From Bosea vaviloviae (GTDB taxonomy: Bacteria; Pseudomonadota; Alphaproteobacteria; Rhizobiales; Beijerinckiaceae): a DNA stretch of 64,000 nt. Positions 55,217 to 63,806 of the stretch are shown piece by piece (position 1 is the stretch's first letter; the number at the start of each line of letters is the position of its first letter). Location: contig NZ_CP017147.1 of NCBI RefSeq assembly GCF_001741865.1, forward strand, positions 1,283,501-1,347,500, given 5' to 3'. Under the pieces are notes generated by a model, which made no database searches, was not told the DNA's origin, and saw nothing but the letters and a program-made list of their open reading frames with translations. The translations under genes were made by a program, and so were the position numbers.

Positions 55217-56104
55217 ATGAGCCAACCACGCCACAAGCCAGCGATCGTTCCATCGGCGCCGCCGCAGCCGGGCGCGGATGCGCCGCTGCGCGCCGCTCCG
55301 GCGATCGAGCTTTCGCAGGCCTCCGTCACCTTCGGCCGTGGCGCAGGCGCGGTGCCGGCCCTGTCCGAGACGAGCCTGCGCATTCCCGATGGCGAGTTCG
55401 TCGCGCTGGTCGGCCCCTCCGGCTGCGGCAAGTCCACCATCCTGCGGCTGGTGAGCGGGCTCGTGCAGCCGAGTTCAGGCGTCGTCATCGTCGGCGGCCG
55501 CGAGGTTACCGCGCGGGCGCTCCGGATCGGCATGGCCTTCCAGAATCCGACCACGCTGCCCTGGCTGACGATCGAGCAGAACGTCATGCTGCCGCTGAAG
55601 ATCGTGCAGCCGTTCCGCTCGCGTTTCGCGCGGGAGAAGCGCGGCGCCTTCCGCGACAAGGCGCATGCGCTGCTCTCCCAGGTCGGGCTCAAGGGCTTTG
55701 CCGGCAAATATCCCTGGCAGCTTTCGGGCGGTATGCTCCAGCGCGCCAATCTGTGCCGGGCGCTGATCCATGAGCCGCGCATGCTGCTGCTCGACGAGCC
55801 GTTCGGCGCGCTCGACCAGTTCACGCGCGAGGAGCTCTGGGCGGTCCTGCAGGAGCTCTGGCTGGCGCACCGTCCCACCGTCCTGCTGGTGACGCATGAT
55901 CTGCGCGAGGCCGGCTTCCTGGCGAGCCGGATCTGCGTGATGAGCGCCCGGCCGGGCCGCATCCTCGACGACAGCGCGGTCGCCTTCGCCCGGCCGCGCA
56001 CGATCGCAATGACCTTCGAGCCGGACTTCGTCGCGCTGAACCAGCGCTTGCGCGAGCTCATCGTCGATGCCCGCTCCGCCCCGATCCTTGAGGAGGGCAT
56101 CTGA
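55217..56104 (+). CDS. ABC transporter ATP-binding protein, nitrate/sulfonate/taurine type
   Basis: A 295-residue nucleotide-binding subunit: Walker A GPSGCGKST, Q-loop AFQNPTTLPWLT, signature LSGGMLQR, Walker B LLLDEPFGALD and switch VTHDLREA. A Pro/Ala-rich stretch of about 35 residues precedes the ATPase fold. First gene of the unit ATPase-permease-SBP-amidohydrolase; its start lies four bases after the GntR site. Confidence 0.93.
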   Translation: MSQPRHKPAIVPSAPPQPGADAPLRAAPAIELSQASVTFGRGAGAVPALSETSLRIPDGEFVALVGPSGCGKSTILRLVSGLVQPSSGVVIVGGREVTARALRIGMAFQNPTTLPWLTIEQNVMLPLKIVQPFRSRFAREKRGAFRDKAHALLSQVGLKGFAGKYPWQLSGGMLQRANLCRALIHEPRMLLLDEPFGALDQFTREELWAVLQELWLAHRPTVLLVTHDLREAGFLASRICVMSARPGRILDDSAVAFARPRTIAMTFEPDFVALNQRLRELIVDARSAPILEEGI

Positions 56105-56105
56105 C

Positions 56106-56882
56106 ATGGCCGATATCCGTCTCAGGCAGAGGCTGGGTTCAGCCGGGCTGATCGTGCTGTTCTTCGTCGGCTGGGAGCTGTTCTGCGTCATCTCGGGCAT
56201 GTCGGACCTGGTCCTGCCGCGCCCGAGCCAGGTGGTCGCGACGCTGGTGCAGCGCTTCCCGATCCTGCGGCCGCATATCCTGCAGACGCTGGCGACGACG
56301 ATGGCCGGCTTCGTGCTCGGGGTTGCGCTCGGTGTCGTGCTGGGCGCGGTCATCGGCGTTTCCCGCACGGCCTATGACACGGTCTACCCGCTGCTGATCG
56401 GCTTCTCCTCGATCCCGAAGGTCGCGGTGGTGCCGATCTTCGTGCTCTGGTTCGGCTCGGGCACGGTGCCGGCCGTGCTGACCTCGCTGTCGATCTGCTT
56501 CTTCCCGATCGTGGTTAACATCGCGACCGGCCTCGCCACGACCGAGCCCGAGATGGAGGACGTGCTGAAGGCGCTCGGCGCCAGCAAGTTCGACATCCTC
56601 TGGAATGTCGGCCTGCCGCGCACGATGCCGTTCTTCTTCGCCTCGCTGAAGGTCGCGATCACCTACGCCTTCGTCGGCACGGTGCTGGCCGAGACCGTCG
56701 CCTCCAATCGCGGCATCGGCAATGTGATGATGACGGCCTCGTCCAACTTCAACGTGCCGCTGGTCTTCGCCGGGTTGTTCATCCTCGCCGGGCTCGGCGT
56801 CGCGCTCTACGTCGCCTTCTCGCTGATCGAGATGCGCGTCACCGGCTGGGCCACCCGCAAGACCGACCTCGCCACCGCCTAG
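56106..56882 (+). CDS. ABC transporter permease, SsuC/TauC type
   Basis: A 258-residue inner-membrane subunit, with its start one base after the ATPase stop. About six helices, beginning AGLIVLFFVGWELFCVISG. The EAA loop region reads EDVLKALGASKFDILWNVGL, then PRTMPFFFASLKVAIT. Typical of importers for small nitrogen- or sulfur-containing organics. Confidence 0.93.
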   Translation: MADIRLRQRLGSAGLIVLFFVGWELFCVISGMSDLVLPRPSQVVATLVQRFPILRPHILQTLATTMAGFVLGVALGVVLGAVIGVSRTAYDTVYPLLIGFSSIPKVAVVPIFVLWFGSGTVPAVLTSLSICFFPIVVNIATGLATTEPEMEDVLKALGASKFDILWNVGLPRTMPFFFASLKVAITYAFVGTVLAETVASNRGIGNVMMTASSNFNVPLVFAGLFILAGLGVALYVAFSLIEMRVTGWATRKTDLATA

Positions 56883-56924
56883 GCATGCCGTAATCGCCAG
56901 AAATCGTCAGAAGGGGAGACCACG

Positions 56925-57965
56925 ATGCTGAAGACCGCGATGCTTAAGACATGGACCGCGACACTCCTTGCCGGCCTCGCCTGGGCCGGCTCCGCGCTGG
57001 CCCAGGAGGCCACGATCAAGTTCACGCTCGGCTGGAAGACGCAAGGTTCGGATGCAGCCTTCTTCGTCGCGCGCGACAAGGGCTACTACAAGGCCGAGGG
57101 GCTGAACGTCGTCATCGACCAGGGCGAGGGCTCCGGCGCCACCGTCACCCGCGTCATGAGCGGCGCCTATGATGCCGGCTTCGGCGACGTCAACGCCATC
57201 ATCCAGAACGCCGCGGCCAGGCCGGGCGAAGCCCCGGTGATGGTCTATATGATGTGGAACCGGCCGCCTTTCGCGATCGTGACGAAGAAGGCGACCGGCG
57301 TGACCAAGCCGGCCGAGCTCGTCGGCAAGACGCTGGGCGGCGCCCAGGGCACGCCGACGACCCGTCTGCTCGAGGTCTTCGCGCGCAAGAACGGCGTTCC
57401 GATGGACAAGGTCAAGCTCTCCAACATGGCGCCGAACCTGCAGGAGCCCCTGCTGATCAAGGGCGACATCGACGGCGCGCTGGTCTTCAACATCACCAGC
57501 TATTTCAACCTCGTGCTGAACCGCCAGGACCCGGACAAGGATTTCAACTGGCTGATGTTCGGCGATTATGGCCTCGACCTCTACTCGAACGGCCTGATGG
57601 TCTCGCAGAAGCTGATCAAGGACAATCCAAAGGCTGTGGCCGGCCTCGTTCGCGCCACCAACAAGGCGATGATCGAGATCGCCGGGGATCAGGGGCTCGG
57701 CATGAAGGGCGTGGTCAATTTCGACAACCTCGTCGACGAAAAGGTCGAGAAGCGCCGGCTGCAATATTCCTTCAGCGAGCTTATCGTCTCGCCGGAGATG
57801 AAGGAGATCGGCATCGGCGACACCAAGGACGAGCGCATGGCGCGTGCCATCGGCATCATCGTCGAGGGTTACCAGCTCGCGCGCACGCCGGCGCCCAGTG
57901 AGATCTTCTCGCGCCAGTTCCTGCCGCCCAAGGCGGAGCGTGAACTGGTCTATACCGCGAACTGA
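56925..57965 (+). CDS. ABC substrate-binding protein, NMT1/SsuA-like
   Basis: A 346-residue periplasmic receptor. Sec signal MLKTWTATLLAGLAWAGSAL, cleavage after ALAQ near residue 27. Family 16-type features: KFTLGWKTQGSDAAFFVARD, KGYYKAEGLNVVIDQGEGSG and FGDVNAIIQNAA. AGGGGAG lies before the start. The NMT1-like branch includes receptors for pyrimidines and other heterocycles, which fits the two amidohydrolases in this regulon. Confidence 0.92.
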   Translation: MLKTAMLKTWTATLLAGLAWAGSALAQEATIKFTLGWKTQGSDAAFFVARDKGYYKAEGLNVVIDQGEGSGATVTRVMSGAYDAGFGDVNAIIQNAAARPGEAPVMVYMMWNRPPFAIVTKKATGVTKPAELVGKTLGGAQGTPTTRLLEVFARKNGVPMDKVKLSNMAPNLQEPLLIKGDIDGALVFNITSYFNLVLNRQDPDKDFNWLMFGDYGLDLYSNGLMVSQKLIKDNPKAVAGLVRATNKAMIEIAGDQGLGMKGVVNFDNLVDEKVEKRRLQYSFSELIVSPEMKEIGIGDTKDERMARAIGIIVEGYQLARTPAPSEIFSRQFLPPKAERELVYTAN

Positions 57966-57983
57966 ACCCGCCGGGAGGGCGAG

Positions 57984-59414
57984 ATGACAGAGACGGCATT
58001 CGCGACGAGCCTGTTCACCGGACAAGACCTCGTCGCGGATGCCGCGCTCCAGCACAGGGACGGGGTGATCGGCGCCGTCCTGGATGGGCAGGCGGCGCAG
58101 GATGGGCGCCGGCTGATCATCCCGGCCCTGGTCAATGCGCATGACCATGCCCGGCCGAGCATGACCTCCTTCGGCGCAGCGAACCTGCCGCTCGAAACCT
58201 GGATGCTGCGCTCGGCCTTCGGCACGCCGCCTGATCCCTATCTCGCCGCCGCCGTCTCACTGGCCAGAACGGCACGGGCCGGCTGCGGCACGATGATGGT
58301 CCATTATACCCGCCCGAGCGGCACGATGCCGATCGTCGAGGAAGCCCGGCAGATCGCGCGCGCGGCCAGCGATGTCGGCATCCGACTGGCCTTCGCACTG
58401 GCGGTGCGCGACCAGAACCCGCTGGTCTATGGCGACAGCGCCGCTCTGCTCGAGGCGCTCCCGGCCGAGGCGCGGCAGCCGGTCGAAGACCTGTTCATCC
58501 GGCCGGCAATGCCGCCCGCCGCCTATCTCGACCTTGTCGAGGAGATCGGCGCCGCGATCGCCGGGCCGATGGTCGATGTCCAGTTCGGGCCGGCCGGAGT
58601 GCAATGGTGCTCGCCGGCCCTGCTCGAGGCCATCGCCGAGCGCTCGGCCGCGACCGGCCGGCGCGTGCACATGCACCTCCTCGAAACCGTCTACCAGCGC
58701 AGCTGGGCGGACAGGACCTTCCCGGGCGGCATGCTGGGCTACCTCAAGGATATCGGCCTGCTTTCCGAGCGCCTGACCCTGGCCCATTGCACCCATGCGA
58801 GGCCCGAGGAGCTCGATCTCATTGCCGAGGCCGGCGCGACCATCGTCACCAATTTCAGCTCCAATCTGCATCTGCATTCCGGGCTCGGGCCGATCGCCGA
58901 AGCCCATCGTCGCGGCTGCGCGATCGCCGTCGGCGTCGACGGCGCGGCGCTCGACGAAGACGACGACGCGCTGCGCGAGATGCGGCTCGTCCAGATCATG
59001 CATGACGGCGCGGGCCTCCGGCGCAATTGGAGCCGCGCCGAATTCCTCTCCCTCGCGGTCCGCAACGGCCGCAAGGCCACGGGCGCGCCGGGCCCGGGCG
59101 CGCTGGTCGCGGGCGCTGCCGCCGATTTCACGGTGATCGACCTCGACCGGCTCGATCGTGACGCGATCATGCCTGTCGATCCGCTCGACCTGCTGTTCGC
59201 CCGCGGCAACACCGCTTGTGTCCGCGACGTGGTCGTGGCCGGGCGGCAGATCGTCCGGGATGGATGCCCGACAGGCATCGAGCTCGAACGATGCGAGGCG
59301 CAATTGCGCGGGCTCTTCCGCAAGAACCTGCCGCGCTACCAGGCGCTGCAGGCGGCCTTGCCCGCCCTTTCGGCCGCCGCCACGACATGGTTCGAATCGT
59401 CCTGCTGCGACTAG
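57984..59414 (+). CDS. amidohydrolase family protein (aminohydrolase / chlorohydrolase type)
   Basis: A 476-residue metal-dependent hydrolase. H53-D-H55 (NAHDHARP), His and Glu in HMHLLET, His in LAHCTH and Asp in GVDGAALDED reproduce the metal and catalytic set of guanine deaminase/TrzN-like enzymes. Strong GGGAGG before the ATG. Last gene of the importer operon. The TAG stop lies in the CTAG target of the insertion sequence, which left the coding sequence whole. Substrate is probably an imported heterocyclic amide or amine. Confidence 0.9.
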   Translation: MTETAFATSLFTGQDLVADAALQHRDGVIGAVLDGQAAQDGRRLIIPALVNAHDHARPSMTSFGAANLPLETWMLRSAFGTPPDPYLAAAVSLARTARAGCGTMMVHYTRPSGTMPIVEEARQIARAASDVGIRLAFALAVRDQNPLVYGDSAALLEALPAEARQPVEDLFIRPAMPPAAYLDLVEEIGAAIAGPMVDVQFGPAGVQWCSPALLEAIAERSAATGRRVHMHLLETVYQRSWADRTFPGGMLGYLKDIGLLSERLTLAHCTHARPEELDLIAEAGATIVTNFSSNLHLHSGLGPIAEAHRRGCAIAVGVDGAALDEDDDALREMRLVQIMHDGAGLRRNWSRAEFLSLAVRNGRKATGAPGPGALVAGAAADFTVIDLDRLDRDAIMPVDPLDLLFARGNTACVRDVVVAGRQIVRDGCPTGIELERCEAQLRGLFRKNLPRYQALQAALPALSAAATTWFESSCCD

Positions 59415-60742
59415 CAGGCTGCTGCAGAAGTCTCTGGCGGGATCGTCTTGGAGATGATTCACTCTGTCTGAGGCAGATGCGGGGTCTTGCGATGCGGGGA
59501 CGTGAGGATCGGTCGGATAGCCTGTTCAGCTACATCCGGCTGGAAGAGCGGGTTCCTGCGGATCATCCGCTGCGAGCGATCCGGGCTTTGGCGGACGAGG
59601 TTCTGGCGGGTCTGAACGGTCGCTTCGAGACGCTGTATTCGCAGATGGGTCGGCCCTCGATCCCACCGGAGATGCTGCTGCGCGCGACGCTGCTGCAGGC
59701 GTTCTTCTCGGTTCGCTCCGAGCGGATGCTGATGGAGCAGATCGACTACAATCTGCTGTTCCGGTGGTTCGTCGGGCTTGAGATGGATGCCGCGGTCTGG
59801 CACCCGACGGTGTTCACGCACAACCGCGACCGGCTTCTGGAAGCGGATGTGGCCCACGCCTTCCTGTCGGGGCTGCTGGCTTTGCGTCAGGTGAAGCAGC
59901 TCCTGTCGAGCGACCACTTCTCCGTCGATGGCACGCTGATCGATGCCTGGGCCTCGATGAAGAGCTTCCGGCGCAAGGACGGCTCGGACGAGCCGCCTGG
60001 GCCTGGCCGCAACGGCGAGCGCAACTTCCGCAAGGAAAAGCGCTCGAATGTAACCCATGCCTCGACCACCGATCCCGATGCCCGGCTCTATCGCAAGAGC
60101 GACGGGCACGAGAGCCGGCTGTGCTTCATAGGCCATGCGCTGATGGAGAACCGCCATGGCCTCGTGGTGGACGCGACGCTGACCCACGCCACCGGCACGG
60201 CCGAGCGCGAGGCAACGCTTGCGATGCTCGACCGGCGCGAAAGCCGACATCGGATCACGTTGGGAGCCGACAAGGCCTACGATGTCGAGGCCTTCGTGGG
60301 CGACCTGCGGGCGCGCCAGGTGACGCCGCACATCGCCATCAACGGCGCGGTGTCCAAGACCGGCAAGGTGCGCAAGACCGCCATCGACGGCCGCATCACC
60401 CGCCATCCCGGCTACGCGATCAGCCAGCGTTGCCGCAAGCGCATCGAGGAGGTCTTCGGCTGGATCAAGACCCAGGCCGGGCTGGCCAAGGTCAAGGTCC
60501 GGTCCCGGACCAAGGCCGAGGCGGTCTTCACCTTCGCAGTTGCCGCCTACAACCTCGTCCGCATCCCCAAGCTTCTAGCCCAGGCGACCGCATGAAGGGC
60601 AGCGCCAAGCGGACCAAGCCACGCTCCGGCAGCAGCATCCACCAGAAGACAAGCCGCCGACGCTTCCCAGCTGCGCCAGTCGCTGCCAAAACAGCAGAGA
60701 CCATCTAAACCAAGAGCCAGAACAGACTTCTTCAGCAGCCTG
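59415..60742 (+). mobile_element. complete IS5-type insertion sequence, 1328 bp
   Basis: Terminal inverted repeats CAGGCTGCTGCAGAAGTCT (59415-59433) and AGACTTCTTCAGCAGCCTG (60724-60742) differ at one position. The 4-bp direct repeat CTAG flanks both ends (59411-59414 and 60743-60746). This YTAR-type target is usual in the IS5 group. One intact transposase gene fills the element. Confidence 0.93.
59492..60595 (+). CDS. IS5-type DDE transposase
   Basis: A 367-residue transposase starting MRGREDRSDSLFSYIRLEER. The N-terminal part is the DUF772-like domain (PPEMLLRATLLQAFFSVRSE). The catalytic acids are in FSVDGTLIDAW, LGADKAYD and RIEEVFGW. ATG 59477 is an alternative start. No frameshift is visible, so the element should be able to move. 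Confidence 0.92.
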   Translation: MRGREDRSDSLFSYIRLEERVPADHPLRAIRALADEVLAGLNGRFETLYSQMGRPSIPPEMLLRATLLQAFFSVRSERMLMEQIDYNLLFRWFVGLEMDAAVWHPTVFTHNRDRLLEADVAHAFLSGLLALRQVKQLLSSDHFSVDGTLIDAWASMKSFRRKDGSDEPPGPGRNGERNFRKEKRSNVTHASTTDPDARLYRKSDGHESRLCFIGHALMENRHGLVVDATLTHATGTAEREATLAMLDRRESRHRITLGADKAYDVEAFVGDLRARQVTPHIAINGAVSKTGKVRKTAIDGRITRHPGYAISQRCRKRIEEVFGWIKTQAGLAKVKVRSRTKAEAVFTFAVAAYNLVRIPKLLAQATA

Positions 60743-60868
60743 CTAGAGCGTTTTCGAGCGAAGTGGACACCGTTCCCCGCGACAAACGCAAAGCGTTTGC
60801 GCGGAGAAAGCACGCTAAAACAAGGAGCTAGAGCATTCCGCGATTCGGAGAAACGCGGAATGCTCTCG
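60743..60868 (+). repeat. R2-type palindromic repeat (copy c), split from its gene by the IS
   Basis: CTAGAGCGTTTTCGAGCGAA start, then GACAAACGCAAAGCGTTTGC, and the terminal hairpin GAGCATTCCGCG against CGCGGAATGCTC. Before the IS arrived, its CTAG formed the stop codon of the amidohydrolase gene. Confidence 0.88.
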
Positions 60869-60893
60869 AGACGGATGACCGTTCGGCGGCTGC

Positions 60894-62450
60894 TTATTTC
60901 CGCGCGATGTTCCAGTAGACCGGCGCCGGCGGCGTCAGGATCCCGGTCAGGTTCGCCCGGTGGGCCCGGATCTGATATTGCAGGCCGATCGGAATATAGG
61001 GCACCGTTTCGACGGCTCGGACCTGGATCTTCGTGGCGAGCGCCTTGCGCGCGCCAAGGTCGGAGAGATCGGCGAAGGCGGACCGCATGGCCTCGATTTC
61101 GGCGTCGCAAGGCCAGCCGAACCAGGCCTTGTCGCAGTTCGAGCGCAGGCCGAGATGGCTGAGGGGCTCCATCATGTCGAGCCCCCCTGGTCCTGAAATG
61201 AAGATGGACCAGCCGCCCTTGCCAACCGGCTCCTTGCTCGCGCGGCGGCTCACGACCGTGGCCCAATCCATCGCCTGGATATCCGTCTTGAGGCCGATGC
61301 TGCGCAGCAATTGATCCGCGACCATGGTGAAGGCGTGGATATTGGTGTTCTCGGTGGCGTCGAGCAGCACGACCGGCGTGCCGTCATAACCGCTCTCCTT
61401 GACCAGCGCCTTGGCCTTGTCGAGGTCCGGCTTGGGAAAGCCTTCCTCCGTGAAATAGGGCGAGGAACAGATATAGAAGGAGCGGCAGGTCTTGCCGAGG
61501 CTCGGATCCTCGATCACGGCTTCCAGGAACTCGGAGCCGTTGACGGCATGGAGCAGGGCCTGCCTGATCTTGGGATTGTTGAATGGCGGCTGCAGCGCGT
61601 TGATGCGGATCTGCTGCGCCACGCCGAGATCATCCTGACGGGCGATGACGACGTCCTTTGCCGGTTTGGCGAGCCCGATCAGATCGGCGGAGAGGTCTTC
61701 GCTGATATCGATCTCACCCTTCAGCACGGCATTCACGGCCGTCTGCTGATCGGGGATGATCTGCCACTCGACGCGGTCCACGCGCGCGACCTTGCCGCCG
61801 GAGAAGCCGCTCGGCGCCTCCATGCGCGGCACATAGTTCGGGTTCCTGACGAAGACCAGTTTCGAGCCCGAGAGCCATTCCTCCTTCTTGAAGATGAAGG
61901 GGCCGGAGCCGGTCTGGTCGGTCACACCCTGATTGGCGGGCGTCGCCGTGGCGATCCGCGCCGGCATGATGAAGGGCACGGGCGCCCCGGGCTTGCCGAG
62001 CGCGTCGAGCACGAAGCCCCAGGGTTGGGACAGCGTCAGCCTGAAGCTCTTGGCGTCGATCGCGCTCCAGACCGCGCCGCGCGCATTGAGCTGCTGGCCC
62101 ATGCTGTCATTGCCGCTCCAGCGCTTCAGCGAGGCGATGACATCGTCGGAGGTGACGGGCTGGCCGTCGCTGAACGCCAGGCCGTCGCGCAGCGTGAAGT
62201 CCCAAATCTTGCCGTCGGCCGAAGTGCTCCATGCCGCCACCATCTGGGGTTTCACCGCCAGAGTGTCGTCGACCGCAAACAGCGTATCGTAGACCATGTA
62301 GCCGAAGTTGCGGGCCATCGAATCCGAGCCCAGCATCGGGTCGAGGATCTTGACGTCGCCGGACGGTCTGACTTTCAGGACGCTCTGCGCTGCCGCCGAA
62401 CCGACCGACAGTGCAAGCAGAGCGGCGCCGATTGCCCAATGCGCTTTCAT
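60894..62450 (-). CDS. ABC substrate-binding protein, family 5 (orphan)
   Basis: A 518-residue periplasmic receptor. Sec signal MKAHWAIGAALLALSVGSAA, cleavage after AAAQ near residue 22. GGAGG lies before the ATG. Family 5 core: VKILDPMLGSDSMARNFGYM, LRDGLAFSDGQPVTSDDVIA and DRVEWQIIPDQQTAVNAVLK. It resembles the receptor at 6572-8161. No permease or ATPase is adjacent in this window. The ROK regulator upstream is a candidate controller. Confidence 0.9.
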   Translation of the reverse strand: MKAHWAIGAALLALSVGSAAAQSVLKVRPSGDVKILDPMLGSDSMARNFGYMVYDTLFAVDDTLAVKPQMVAAWSTSADGKIWDFTLRDGLAFSDGQPVTSDDVIASLKRWSGNDSMGQQLNARGAVWSAIDAKSFRLTLSQPWGFVLDALGKPGAPVPFIMPARIATATPANQGVTDQTGSGPFIFKKEEWLSGSKLVFVRNPNYVPRMEAPSGFSGGKVARVDRVEWQIIPDQQTAVNAVLKGEIDISEDLSADLIGLAKPAKDVVIARQDDLGVAQQIRINALQPPFNNPKIRQALLHAVNGSEFLEAVIEDPSLGKTCRSFYICSSPYFTEEGFPKPDLDKAKALVKESGYDGTPVVLLDATENTNIHAFTMVADQLLRSIGLKTDIQAMDWATVVSRRASKEPVGKGGWSIFISGPGGLDMMEPLSHLGLRSNCDKAWFGWPCDAEIEAMRSAFADLSDLGARKALATKIQVRAVETVPYIPIGLQYQIRAHRANLTGILTPPAPVYWNIARK

Positions 62451-62497
62451 TGTATCCTCCCGATTTTCTTGTGATTTGTCATGACGTTTCCAGCGCA

Positions 62498-62624
62498 AGA
62501 GCAGGATGCGAAAAAGTGGGAACCGGTTTTTCGCATTGATCCTGCTCTAACTCCTTGATGAGAGACGGATTCAGATTTCAGACGGGGTCACTTTGTGGCT
62601 CCGTCTGAAATCATCCGGCTCTAG
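62498..62624 (-). repeat. R1-type composite palindrome (copy b, inverted)
   Basis: Inverted near-copy of 53939-54066: AGAGCAGGATGCGAAAAAGT at the left and TCATCCGGCTCTAGG at the right. Its right half is inside the 3' end of the ROK gene. Confidence 0.9.
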
Positions 62625-63806
62625 GCGCCGGGCTCGCTTGCGGCCGGGTGCCGGGACCACGTGCCCGCCGCGGCCGATGAAAGCGAAGGTGGCGAGCGCG
62701 ATGCCGGAGGCAGGTTCTCTGCCGGGCTTCATCGCGGAGAAGGACAATTCGACACTGGCCGCACCGCCGAACAGGCTCTGGTCGATACCGGCCGATAAGG
62801 CCGGGCGGGCCTTGTCTTGCAGCTGGCTTGGCCAGCCTGCGATGACGACCCGCCTGACGCGATTGAGGTTCAGGGCATTGCCGATCGCCGTGCCGAGCTG
62901 GGCGAGACGGATGCCGATTTCGGCCCGCGCATGACTTGGCACATGGCTCGACAGCCGAACGCCCTCGCGCCAGCTATCGCGGGGCGCGAGCATGTGCTGC
63001 TCCGCTTTGCCGAAGAGCGGAGCCATGGCCCCTGTCGAGACATAGGCTTCGAGACAGCCGGAATGGCCGCAGCGGCACCGCGCGCCCTGCGGGTCCATGA
63101 TCATATGTCCGATTTCGCAGGGGAGCACATCGTCGCTCCCGGCGCTTTCATCGACGAAGGCCCCGCCGACGCCATGCCCGAGGAACACATAGAAATAGGG
63201 TCTTTCGTCCCGCGTGACGCCGATCTGAAGCCGATGCGCCAGGGCACGCGTCACGATCGAGTTGGCGAAAGTCGCGGGCACGTCCGGAAGCGCCGCTTCC
63301 AGTGTCCGGGTGATGAAATCCGGCCGTAGCGCCACGATCGGGTTGCTCGCCTGGCCAGGATGGTAGCCGGGTATGGAGACGGCGATTTGGCGCAGGACGA
63401 TGTCGTGGCGCGTGCACCACTCGGCCATGCGCGCGATCGCTGCGGCCGTGATGTTTTCCGCCGCCATGGCGGCCGTGCCGTCAGGCAGGTCGTGCTGCTC
63501 CGAAAACAGCGCCTCGCCCTTGAGGTTTCCAACGCCGACATGCGCGCGGTTGTTGGAGAGCTCGATCGTTGCGACGAACTGGCTCTCGCTCAGCGTCAGA
63601 AACGTGCTGGGACCGCCGCGATAAGGTGCGCGTTTGCGGGTCTCGTCGACGAGCCCTTCCGCTTTGAGATCGGTCACGATGCGGGAGATGCTCGCATCGG
63701 TCAGGCCGACATGAGCGATCACATCCGGCCGGAACGACCCGCCGGATCGCCAGAGATAGCGGAGAACCGCGGCGCGCGTCTCCTGCCGGCTCCATGCCCC
63801 CTTCAC
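62571..63806 (-). CDS. ROK-family (NagC/XylR-like) transcriptional regulator
   Basis: A 411-residue repressor. An N-terminal winged helix (about 5-65: HVGLTDASISRIVTDLKAEG) is followed by the ROK sugar-kinase-like domain. The zinc motif is complete: IGHMIMDPQGARCRCGHSGC followed by LEAYVS. The kinase-type phosphate loop is less clear (LGHGVGGAFVDE). The last 18 or so residues (LEPDDFRRSHKVTPSEI) are encoded by an R1 repeat and are not part of the fold. It probably controls the binding-protein gene downstream in response to a sugar. Confidence 0.9.
   Translation of the reverse strand: MKGAWSRQETRAAVLRYLWRSGGSFRPDVIAHVGLTDASISRIVTDLKAEGLVDETRKRAPYRGGPSTFLTLSESQFVATIELSNNRAHVGVGNLKGEALFSEQHDLPDGTAAMAAENITAAAIARMAEWCTRHDIVLRQIAVSIPGYHPGQASNPIVALRPDFITRTLEAALPDVPATFANSIVTRALAHRLQIGVTRDERPYFYVFLGHGVGGAFVDESAGSDDVLPCEIGHMIMDPQGARCRCGHSGCLEAYVSTGAMAPLFGKAEQHMLAPRDSWREGVRLSSHVPSHARAEIGIRLAQLGTAIGNALNLNRVRRVVIAGWPSQLQDKARPALSAGIDQSLFGGAASVELSFSAMKPGREPASGIALATFAFIGRGGHVVPAPGRKRARRLEPDDFRRSHKVTPSEI

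Noticed and set aside
60592..60708. Second small gene in the IS after the transposase
   Set aside because: A 38-codon basic frame overlapping the transposase stop; no known IS5-type accessory protein matches it.
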